This document shows, piece after piece, positions 1 through 4,909 of a stretch of 6,742 bases of DNA. Source of the DNA: Methanospirillum hungatei (lineage in GTDB: Archaea > Halobacteriota > Methanomicrobia > Methanomicrobiales > Methanospirillaceae); contig NZ_JAIWNS010000234.1 of assembly GCF_020216685.1 (NCBI RefSeq), positions 1 through 6,742 on the forward strand, written 5' to 3'. Every line of letters begins with the position of its first letter. Within the stretch, counting starts at the first letter, position 1. The notes beneath the pieces were generated by a model that was given only the letters and a program-made list of their open reading frames with translations, was not told the DNA's origin and searched no databases. A program made the position numbers and the translations under genes.

Positions 1-13
1 ACGCTCTTCCGAT
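1..13 (+). other. Probable sequencing-adapter remnant at window edge
   Basis: The first 13 bases, ACGCTCTTCCGAT, are identical to the stretch just before the last two bases of the Illumina TruSeq read-1 adapter, which ends ACGCTCTTCCGATCT. The match starts at base 1 and breaks at base 14, where TA is found instead of CT. A 13-base identity exactly at an edge is unlikely by chance. The four codons covered (R-S-S-D) remain in frame with the methyltransferase tail, so coincidence with real coding sequence is not fully excluded. These residues should not be trusted as native protein. Confidence 0.6.
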
Positions 14-283
14 TATGGGTGGACCGGAAGAAAGCTTCATCGATATTTCATTGAATCTGAACTGGATACAACAATAGAGGTTGAACCAGTCGTAATGCAA
101 GATTTTCCGACGATACGCCGTGCGATGAATTTTGATAATTTTATTGCAGGAGCAGTGCAGAATGGAAAAATGTCACAGATCCAGGCTGATGAACTGATGG
201 ATGGTTTTCAAAAGGCTGGAGAAAAGGGGACATTTTTCTTCTCATATATGATATATCGGGTGATAGGGAAAAAGAGGAAATAA
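1..283 (+). CDS. SAM-dependent methyltransferase-like protein, C-terminal fragment
   Basis: The frame beginning at base 2 is open from the edge to a TAA at 281-283, giving about 93 residues; the ATG at 95 is internal and not the real start. The visible part reads D-Y-G-W-T-G-R-K-L near its start, then I-E-V-E-P-V, later A-D-E-L-M-D-G-F, and ends F-F-F-S-Y-M-I-Y-R-V-I-G-K-K-R-K. This order (W-x-G-R-x-L, a beta strand with V-E-P, a helical A-E-x-W/L-M segment, then F-x-x-x-x-x-x-x-V-x-G-K-K) is the typical C-terminal tail of UbiE/arsenite-methyltransferase-like class I methyltransferases from many prokaryotes. The SAM-binding Rossmann part (G-x-G-x-G) lies off the left edge, so substrate and exact subfamily cannot be called. 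The first four codons may be adapter sequence. It is probably not in an operon with the next gene, since a T-rich stretch follows. Confidence 0.6.
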   Translation, partial: RSSDYGWTGRKLHRYFIESELDTTIEVEPVVMQDFPTIRRAMNFDNFIAGAVQNGKMSQIQADELMDGFQKAGEKGTFFFSYMIYRVIGKKRK

Positions 284-298
284 TCTCAAACAATCAGA

Positions 299-327
299 TT
301 TTTCCCTACTCTTTTGTAGATTTTTTT
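299..327 (+). terminator. T-tract terminator after the methyltransferase fragment
   Basis: A T5 run (299-303), a T4 run (312-315) and a T7 run (321-327) lie 15 to 44 bases after the stop codon, with no strong stem-loop. Archaeal RNA polymerase commonly terminates at such T-rich stretches without a hairpin. The call rests on composition and position only. Confidence 0.5.
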
Positions 328-347
328 GACATACCTCACTCAATCAC

Positions 348-360
348 CTTGAAATACTTA
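348..360 (+). promoter_or_regulatory. TATA-like element for the CPBP-like gene
   Basis: CTTGAAATACTTA contains two overlapping archaeal TATA-like boxes (CTTGAAATA and AAATACTTA). Archaeal transcription usually starts about 25-27 bases after the box centre, which predicts a start near 378-384. That is downstream of the first ATG at 369 and next to the in-frame ATGs at 384 and 387, so the element bears directly on start choice. Confidence 0.4.
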
Positions 361-368
361 CATTTCCG

Positions 369-1106
369 ATGATCATATCATCAATGATGCATGGAAAAAA
401 ACATCACTGGATAGCCTGGCATCCAACGCGGGATACGGTTGTCGCAATGGTTACTGCACTTATTATGATCTGCGGAGGATATTACCTGATGGTTCATCTT
501 CCGGAAGGAATCATGAAACAATCATATTCATTTCTCTTCACCGTCTTTCTGGTTGTCTTCCCGCTCTGGTGGTTATACAAAAACCACCAGGATATCCTTC
601 AGGAAACCGGGATAAAGAAACAGGGGCTCATGCTCAGCCTGTTAATCAGTATCCTGCTCGCTATTTTTTTCCTGTACTTTGTACTTATGCGGTATGGTTC
701 ATATGGAGATGCTCTTATCCCTCATTTTCTGACAAACGGACTCATTTTATGGGAACCGTTCTTTCTCTTCGCATGGCTGCAGATTCGGTTTGACAAGGCG
801 TTTGGAATTCTTCCGGGCATTCTGCTCACGGGATGTGTGCTTGGTGCATATCATATCGGAACATACCCGGCTTTAATGATCCTTGTCCTCATGGGATTTG
901 GATGGATATTTGCCGCACTCTTCCGGATAACCATGAATCTTTTCATTATGTGGCCGCTCACCTGGAGTATTTCATCAGCAGAAGGGACACTAAAAGGAGG
1001 GTTTTTACTCGGATGGGATGAAGCATGTATGGCCGGGATGGTGTTATGTATACAGATTCTGGTTATACTCTACCTATGGAACAGGCAAAAAACAGAATTG
1101 TTATAG
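369..1106 (+). CDS. Multi-pass membrane protein, degenerate CPBP/Abi-family protease-like
   Basis: This 245-residue, very hydrophobic protein has about seven or eight membrane segments, near residues 23-43, 53-70, 86-107, 122-141, 148-165, 167-187, 188-203 and 218-237. The centre resembles the CPBP (CAAX protease and bacteriocin-processing, Abi) fold: L-W-E-P-F-F-L-F-A-W-L-Q-I-R starting at residue 127 lines up with the family motif E-E-x-x-F-R-G-x-L-Q, and L-G-A-Y-H-I-G (158-164) lines up with F-x-x-x-H. A later R-I-T-M-N-L-F-I-M-W-P-L segment (186-197) sits where the third motif is expected. E129 and H162 are kept, but the second glutamate is P130 and the F-R-G triplet is L-F-A, so ordinary metal-dependent proteolysis is doubtful. 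It may be a non-catalytic relative. No Shine-Dalgarno sequence precedes ATG 369; ATGs at 384 and 387 are alternative starts, and the upstream TATA-like element fits a leaderless start at 384. The gene converges on the permease with a 40-base gap. Family membership is my reading of weak motifs; the membrane nature is clear. Confidence 0.65.
   Translation: MIISSMMHGKKHHWIAWHPTRDTVVAMVTALIMICGGYYLMVHLPEGIMKQSYSFLFTVFLVVFPLWWLYKNHQDILQETGIKKQGLMLSLLISILLAIFFLYFVLMRYGSYGDALIPHFLTNGLILWEPFFLFAWLQIRFDKAFGILPGILLTGCVLGAYHIGTYPALMILVLMGFGWIFAALFRITMNLFIMWPLTWSISSAEGTLKGGFLLGWDEACMAGMVLCIQILVILYLWNRQKTELL
1087..1092 (-). terminator. Possible T6 terminator for the permease
   Basis: On the minus strand this is a run of six T, 55 to 60 bases past the permease stop codon and inside the 3' end of the convergent CPBP-like gene. 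It is the best T-tract available to end the permease transcript. Support is weak: length and position only. Confidence 0.25.
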
Positions 1107-1146
1107 GTATCAGAAAATTCTATATCAGAGACACAAGTACCCCTTA

Positions 1147-2424
1147 TCACAAGTCATTTGAGAGATTTTCCTTACTTTTCCGCTTTCTTATCAGGAAAAT
1201 ACCCCAAATGAGGATAATACCTATAGGAAATAATATCGCCCATGATACAAAAAGCAGGATACATGATGTTAATATGAGTGAAATCCCACTCAAATAGAAT
1301 GCACACCGGCTATCTTTGAGTAATACCATCCCGGCTGCACAACCTCCGACATATGTTAAGATAAATGTTGAATTTGGGAGTTGAATAAGAAATGCCAGAG
1401 AGAGAAGACCGGTACTATACATGAGAAATATTACTGAAAAACATCCGGCCAAAAAAATAAGCCCTCCGATGTGGGTATAATATCGCTCTGATAACCGTGC
1501 AAGATATGACGGTGCATACCCGGTAACGGCAAGAGAGTAGGAAAGCCGGGATGCTGCTCCAATGTAGGATATGGATGGTGCCAGACAGACAAATAATCCT
1601 GTCAGTCCTGTAAGAATCATGCCAAACTGTCCAAATGATCCCTTGATCAGATACACGAGTGAAACATCCGATATTCCCGGTCCATACATCCCGGTTCCAA
1701 CAACAACATATGCAGTGAGAAGATACAGACTTCCGATAATGACTGAGGCGATGATCGTGCCCCTGACTACATCCCGCTTCGGATCTTCAAACTCTTCGGC
1801 AATATGAGTCACGGCTTCCCAACCAATATAACTCCAGAAGAGTAAAGTTGATGCATACCCGATACTCATCCATCCGTTTGGGATGAACGGAGTGAAATGC
1901 ACCGGGTCCACGGTCCGATAACTCCCGATACATGCACCGACCAGAATACATATGGTCCCAAGAACGACAACAATCTGCACCTGACTGCTGACCCGCATAC
2001 CGATGTAATTAAGAAATAGTCCCACCAGAATAATTGAGATCGCAATAAGAATTCTGAAAACTTCTAAAACCCCAAACGCAGCAGCAATATATCCGGCCCC
2101 GGTTAATGCAAGGATTGGAACACCAATAATTCCCGAAACCAGGAAAAACCATCCGATAAGTGCTCCGAGCTGCTCATTAAAAGCCAGAGTTACAAAATAT
2201 GAAACTCCCCCGTCATTTGGAAACCGTGCCGAGAGAAAGCCCATGGTAAGTGCCATGGGAAACGCAAGAATAATAATGAAAACCCATGAAAGGAGAGATC
2301 CAGGGCCAGCAATCTCTGCAGATAGTCCTGGAAGGATGAGTACTCCACAACCCAGAACTGAACCGACATAGAGCGCAACGATGTGATGAAGGCGAAGAGA
2401 GGAACGCTCAGTCGGGTGGATCAT
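1147..2424 (-). CDS. YjeH-like amino acid exporter, APC superfamily
   Basis: A 425-residue permease with about twelve hydrophobic segments, the normal size and layout for APC transporters. The first helix carries the unwound G-rich substrate motif S-V-L-G-C-G-V-L-I-L-P-G (22-33), followed by the conserved P-N-D-G-G-V-S-Y-F loop (69-77). Helix 6 reads F-W-S-Y-I-G-W-E-A-V-T-H-I-A-E-E-F then D-P-K-R-D (196-218), which closely parallels E. coli YjeH (F-W-C-F-V-G-L-E-A-F-A-H-L-A-S-E-F, N-P-E-R-D), as does L-A-R-L-S-E-R-Y (308-315) compared with L-A-R-L-S-S-R-H. YjeH exports L-methionine and branched-chain amino acids; the same substrates here are an inference from recalled similarity, and import or another amino acid cannot be excluded. 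The tail (R413-K-R-K-S-K-E-N) is basic and probably cytoplasmic. There is no Shine-Dalgarno before the ATG; a TATA-like box centred about 31 bases upstream suggests a nearly leaderless mRNA. It stands alone, convergent with the CPBP-like gene and divergent from the PKD gene. Confidence 0.85.
   Translation of the reverse strand: MIHPTERSSLRLHHIVALYVGSVLGCGVLILPGLSAEIAGPGSLLSWVFIIILAFPMALTMGFLSARFPNDGGVSYFVTLAFNEQLGALIGWFFLVSGIIGVPILALTGAGYIAAAFGVLEVFRILIAISIILVGLFLNYIGMRVSSQVQIVVVLGTICILVGACIGSYRTVDPVHFTPFIPNGWMSIGYASTLLFWSYIGWEAVTHIAEEFEDPKRDVVRGTIIASVIIGSLYLLTAYVVVGTGMYGPGISDVSLVYLIKGSFGQFGMILTGLTGLFVCLAPSISYIGAASRLSYSLAVTGYAPSYLARLSERYYTHIGGLIFLAGCFSVIFLMYSTGLLSLAFLIQLPNSTFILTYVGGCAAGMVLLKDSRCAFYLSGISLILTSCILLFVSWAILFPIGIILIWGIFLIRKRKSKENLSNDL
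1166..1179 (+). terminator. Possible T-rich terminator for the CPBP-like gene
   Basis: Two T4 runs (1166-1169 and 1176-1179) in a pyrimidine-rich stretch lie about 60-70 bases beyond the CPBP-like stop codon, inside the 3' end of the opposing permease gene. Nothing better exists in the 40-base convergent gap, so the two transcripts probably overlap at their 3' ends. Weak call. Confidence 0.25.
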
Positions 2425-2450
2425 AAATGACTGAGATATTGACCTGGTTA

Positions 2451-2460
2451 TACGATAAAG
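2451..2460 (-). promoter_or_regulatory. TATA-like box for the YjeH-like permease
   Basis: On the minus strand this reads CTTTATCGTA, close to the archaeal TATA consensus. Its centre is about 31 bases before the ATG at 2424, so the predicted transcript would start only about four or five bases upstream of the start codon. That fits the lack of any Shine-Dalgarno sequence there. A second, weaker candidate (GGTATACAATT) lies about 25 bases further upstream. Confidence 0.4.
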
Positions 2461-2595
2461 AATCTCATACCTCTCAATTGTATACCGTTTCAGGAACGCC
2501 CTAATATTTGGGAAAAGATTACTCTATTATCAAGCGATTGCAACTCTAAACAATATGAACCATAATTGTATTATTTCGGATATATATCTAACATT

Positions 2596-2607
2596 TTCTC
2601 ATGAGAA
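2596..2607. repeat. 12-base perfect palindrome TTCTCATGAGAA
   Basis: TTCTCATGAGAA is a perfect palindrome about 34-45 bases upstream of the PKD gene's predicted TATA box. A two-fold symmetric site just upstream of BRE/TATA is where archaeal dimeric activators often bind, so it is a candidate operator. No regulator is encoded nearby and a chance occurrence is possible. Confidence 0.35.
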
Positions 2608-2634
2608 TAAAACATTTATTCATTCATCATTACA

Positions 2635-2653
2635 CGAATACTTAAATAATATA
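2635..2653 (+). promoter_or_regulatory. Archaeal BRE/TATA promoter of the PKD/propeller gene
   Basis: CGAATACTTAAATAATATA contains CTTAAATA (2641-2648) and the overlapping TAATATA, preceded by a purine-containing BRE-like stretch. This is the best TATA box in the window. It predicts a transcription start near 2668-2675 and thus a 5' leader of about 75-80 bases before the ATG at 2750. Confidence 0.55.
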
Positions 2654-2671
2654 AACTGATTATCATCTTTC

Positions 2672-2715
2672 ATCTGTCAGTAAAGACGTAATAAAATACT
2701 GTATTTTCGACAGAT
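2672..2715 (+). repeat. Nested inverted repeats in the PKD gene leader
   Basis: ATCTGTC (2672-2678) pairs perfectly with GACAGAT (2709-2715). Inside this, AAAATAC (2693-2699) and GTATTTT (2701-2707) form a 15-base palindrome around T2700. The outer arm begins at about the predicted transcription start, so the leader RNA could fold into a stem with an asymmetric 14-base bulge; alternatively the inner palindrome may be a protein-binding DNA site. The pairing is seen directly, the function is not known. Confidence 0.4.
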
Positions 2716-2736
2716 TTTGTAAAAGATCTCATATAT

Positions 2737-2743
2737 GGGGTGA
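2737..2743 (+). promoter_or_regulatory. Ribosome binding site GGGGTGA
   Basis: GGGGTGA sits six bases before the ATG at 2750 and resembles the archaeal GGAGGTGA consensus. It supports 2750 as the start, which the signal peptide directly after it also favours. Confidence 0.7.
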
Positions 2744-2749
2744 AATTCT

Positions 2750-4759
2750 ATGAAATATAATTTGAATAAGTATTCAGAAATCCATCTGTTAATCCTGGTT
2801 TCTTTATTCATACTATTGAATATCGAAGGAGTTATCGGTGAACCTACCGAGTTGACCGTAAAACCAGAGATTATTTTTGAGACGGGTCTTTCATTTTCAG
2901 AATGTTTCAGTACTGGGTGTGCATTATCTAACTGGTATACGTGTGATGATACTGCAATGAAAAATCCCCTTTCCTGGAAACCAGATGTGGAGCCGTACTT
3001 TCAAAAAACCTTTGAATTTGTTACTCCCGAAGAAGGATGGATATGGTATGAACTGGAATCTGAAGTTCCTTCTGGTGCAACAAAGCCAATTGAAATTTCC
3101 TCCATTGTGTATAAGGATGATAAAGGGGCCTTTGTTGATGGAACTTTTTCTGGCAGAATTACCAAAAATATCATGGGAAAGACTTCTCTTTCTAGTGATA
3201 AACCAATAACTGAAGCGAAGGTCATGTACCAGAAGACGAGAGTATATCCCGGGACTTTTGTGGGACCAGCAGAATGGAGAATTACCGTTAAATCTCCCTC
3301 AAACTGGGGATGTGGAATGCCCTACTCTCTCACTGCAGTCATCCCAGGCGAGGGGAAACTGACGGTAAAATTTGTACCAAAATCATCATATCTGACAGAT
3401 ACCATAACCCCGACGAGTACTCCGACTCCAGATGTTACCATTACACAGACCCCGACCACGACACCTTGTTTATGTACAGCCTGTTTTTCTGCTATTGCAA
3501 CATCCAGTCGCGGATCAATGGCATCAGGAGAAGTGCCCCTGACTATTGAGTTTACCGATTGTTCCTATCCTCGCCCGGTGTCATGGATGTGGGATTTTCA
3601 GGACGGGAGTTACTCTACTGAACAGAGTACTGTGCACACGTTCACCATTCCAGGAAAATATGAACCAACGCTATCAGTCACCTGTGAAGGTGGATGTACA
3701 GATACCATTAGTCAGAGTATAGAGGGATTTACACCGTCAGATACCTCCTGTCCGGTATCTTTTACCTTCACGGTGAATCCAAATAATCCTAAAGAAGTAA
3801 CTCTGAAACCGATAATTCCCTGTGAAGGAGCTCAGGGTGTGAGGTGGAGATTTGGAGATGGATTTGGAACAGAATATCTATCCACGGTAAGTACTAATTC
3901 ACACGATCCATATACACGGGAATATGCTGAGTATGGCACGTACACGGTCACTCTTGAAGTGATCTTTTCAACAGAAACGAAGAGTTCAACGCAGACTATT
4001 CTCATATCTCCTACACCTGGGACAGGAATTCTACCGGCCGCATCAATATCCGGTCTTCCACCACTCACCTTCACGACAGTATCAAAAATTTCAGATAGTA
4101 TTGAAACATATTCCGTTGATCCATCGGGCAATATCATAACGATAGATCCAACCCAGGGAACAGTGATACGGATTAAACCGGATGGGACGAAAGATATTCT
4201 TGCCAGCGGTATAAATAAACCGCGATTTCCGACCTTGGATCAAGATGGGAATATCTATGTAGGAACGTTTGATGGGACAATCCTGAAAATTACTCCGGAT
4301 GGGAGTATAACTACGTTTGCTTCAAATATCTGGAGCCCGCAGGGAATGGGATTTGATGCTCAAGGCAATTTGTATGTTGCAAGTGGATATGATGGAAATA
4401 TTTACACAATCGGTTCAAAGGGGATTATAAGCACCATCAATTCGGGATTTAGTCATCCCTTACATCTCGCAGTCGACCCTGAAGGAGATATCTATATAGC
4501 GGAGAGTAGGGGATCTGTAATTACCCGGCTTACTCCTGACGGAGGATATGGAATATTTGCAGACATAGGAAGACCGATAAAGGGAATGGCGAAAACCGGC
4601 GATATCCTCTATGTCACCTATGATGATACTATTGCGTCGATTGACAAATTTGGCTCCATAACACCACGTATGAGCGGACTATCAGATCCATCCTGGATAT
4701 CTATTCGTGATAATATGGTGTATGTCACTTTGGCTGATGGGACTGCCGTCCTCCAATAA
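2750..4759 (+). CDS. Exported PKD-domain and beta-propeller surface protein
   Basis: This 669-residue protein begins with a signal peptide (residues about 10-30, hydrophobic I-H-L-L-I-L-V-S-L-F, possible cleavage after V-I-G30). Residues about 35-210 form a beta-rich domain I do not recognise, with C52, C57, C65 and C188. A Thr/Pro linker (216-239) follows, then a C-L-C-T-A-C cluster (240-245). Two PKD domains come next: about 245-326, with W-D-F-Q-D-G at 281-286 and P-G-K-Y-E-P-T-L-S-V; and about 334-420, with W-R-F-G-D-G at 366-371 and Y-G-T-Y-T-V-T-L. Residues about 445-669 are repeated blades of the NHL/SMP-30/virginiamycin-lyase type: D-P/Q-x-G-N-I-Y-V and I-x-P-D-G-T/S repeat roughly every 38-40 residues, giving about six blades. 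All 12 cysteines lie before the propeller. There is no C-terminal membrane helix or sorting signal, so it is probably secreted or held on the cell surface non-covalently. A role in adhesion or carbohydrate or protein binding is typical for PKD/propeller proteins of methanogens but is inference; enzymatic activity is not evident. It has its own promoter and leader, and a T-tract follows. Confidence 0.85.
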   Translation: MKYNLNKYSEIHLLILVSLFILLNIEGVIGEPTELTVKPEIIFETGLSFSECFSTGCALSNWYTCDDTAMKNPLSWKPDVEPYFQKTFEFVTPEEGWIWYELESEVPSGATKPIEISSIVYKDDKGAFVDGTFSGRITKNIMGKTSLSSDKPITEAKVMYQKTRVYPGTFVGPAEWRITVKSPSNWGCGMPYSLTAVIPGEGKLTVKFVPKSSYLTDTITPTSTPTPDVTITQTPTTTPCLCTACFSAIATSSRGSMASGEVPLTIEFTDCSYPRPVSWMWDFQDGSYSTEQSTVHTFTIPGKYEPTLSVTCEGGCTDTISQSIEGFTPSDTSCPVSFTFTVNPNNPKEVTLKPIIPCEGAQGVRWRFGDGFGTEYLSTVSTNSHDPYTREYAEYGTYTVTLEVIFSTETKSSTQTILISPTPGTGILPAASISGLPPLTFTTVSKISDSIETYSVDPSGNIITIDPTQGTVIRIKPDGTKDILASGINKPRFPTLDQDGNIYVGTFDGTILKITPDGSITTFASNIWSPQGMGFDAQGNLYVASGYDGNIYTIGSKGIISTINSGFSHPLHLAVDPEGDIYIAESRGSVITRLTPDGGYGIFADIGRPIKGMAKTGDILYVTYDDTIASIDKFGSITPRMSGLSDPSWISIRDNMVYVTLADGTAVLQ

Positions 4760-4768
4760 CCATAATAA

Positions 4769-4784
4769 TTTTTCTCATGAAATT
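4769..4784 (+). terminator. T-tract terminator after the PKD/propeller gene
   Basis: A T5 run (4769-4773) starts ten bases after the TAA stop. It leads into a four-base-pair stem, TTTC (4771-4774) with GAAA (4779-4782), around a TCAT loop, too weak to count as a bacterial-type terminator. A poly-T archaeal terminator is the likely reading. Confidence 0.4.
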
Positions 4785-4828
4785 AACAACAGGCATCACA
4801 TGCTAATCCAATAATACGCTTTAGTAGT

Positions 4829-4842
4829 ACATTTATCTGATA
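4829..4842 (+). promoter_or_regulatory. TATA-like element of the chemoreceptor gene
   Basis: ACATTTATCTGATA contains ATTTATCT (4831-4838), an archaeal TATA-like box. It predicts a transcription start near 4860 and a leader of about 50 bases, which would contain the hairpin and the ribosome site that follow. It suggests the MCP is transcribed separately from the PKD gene. Confidence 0.4.
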
Positions 4843-4862
4843 TTAGGCAACCATAATCTATT

Positions 4863-4881
4863 TACCTTCCACGGATAGGTA
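4863..4881 (+). repeat. Leader hairpin before the chemoreceptor gene
   Basis: TACCT (4863-4867) pairs with AGGTA (4877-4881), and TC (4868-4869) with GA (4874-4875), leaving a CACG loop and one bulged T. This gives a seven-pair hairpin ending 17 bases before the ribosome site, within the predicted 5' leader. It may affect translation or mRNA stability, or be a DNA operator; neither is shown. Confidence 0.35.
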
Positions 4882-4897
4882 GTAATAACCGAACGAC

Positions 4898-4904
4898 AGG
4901 GGGT
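4898..4904 (+). promoter_or_regulatory. Ribosome binding site AGGGGGT
   Basis: AGGGGGT resembles AGGAGGT and lies five bases before the ATG at 4910. It decides the start: the next in-frame ATG (4931) has no such site, and an in-frame TAA at 4886-4888 rules out any longer form. Confidence 0.6.
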
Positions 4905-4909
4905 ACGGT

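Larger units (their letters stand above)
2425..2749. other. AT-rich divergent intergenic region
   Basis: These 325 bases separate the divergent permease and PKD/propeller genes. I see no open reading frame of note, tRNA, rRNA or CRISPR unit. The region holds a TATA-like box for the permease at its left end, a strong archaeal promoter for the PKD gene near 2641-2653, a 12-base palindrome at 2596-2607, and a nested inverted repeat in the predicted 5' leader of the PKD gene at 2672-2715. The stretch 2490-2590 has no structure I can interpret. Confidence 0.6.

Noticed and set aside
95..283. Small 62-residue gene starting at ATG 95
   Set aside because: The same frame is open back to the left edge and the upstream residues fit the methyltransferase tail, so the ATG is internal.
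1025..1297. 90-residue plus-strand frame across the convergent junction
   Set aside because: It runs antisense to the permease and overlaps the CPBP-like gene out of frame; its sequence has no recognisable features and no ribosome site.
2531..2550. AAGCGATTGCAACTCTAAAC-like stretch resembling the end of a CRISPR repeat
   Set aside because: It occurs once, with no second copy or regular spacing in the window, and no cas genes are present.
2735..2743. Two-codon ORF ATG-GGG-TGA overlapping the ribosome site of the PKD gene
   Set aside because: It is formed by chance from the GGGGTGA ribosome site and the preceding AT; too short and without its own translation signal to claim a regulatory start-stop.
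3001..4137. Minus- and plus-strand frames inside the PKD/propeller gene
   Set aside because: The 669-residue frame has a signal peptide, PKD motifs and propeller repeats; the alternatives are overlapping shadows.
4130..4760. Repeated DNA words such as CCGGATGGGA in the 3' part of the PKD gene
   Set aside because: They encode the repeated P-D-G turns of the propeller blades, so they reflect protein repeats and not a separate DNA repeat.
4793..4803. GCAT-CAC-ATGC mini-hairpin between the PKD and MCP genes
   Set aside because: Only four base pairs with a three-base loop; expected by chance in a gap of this length.
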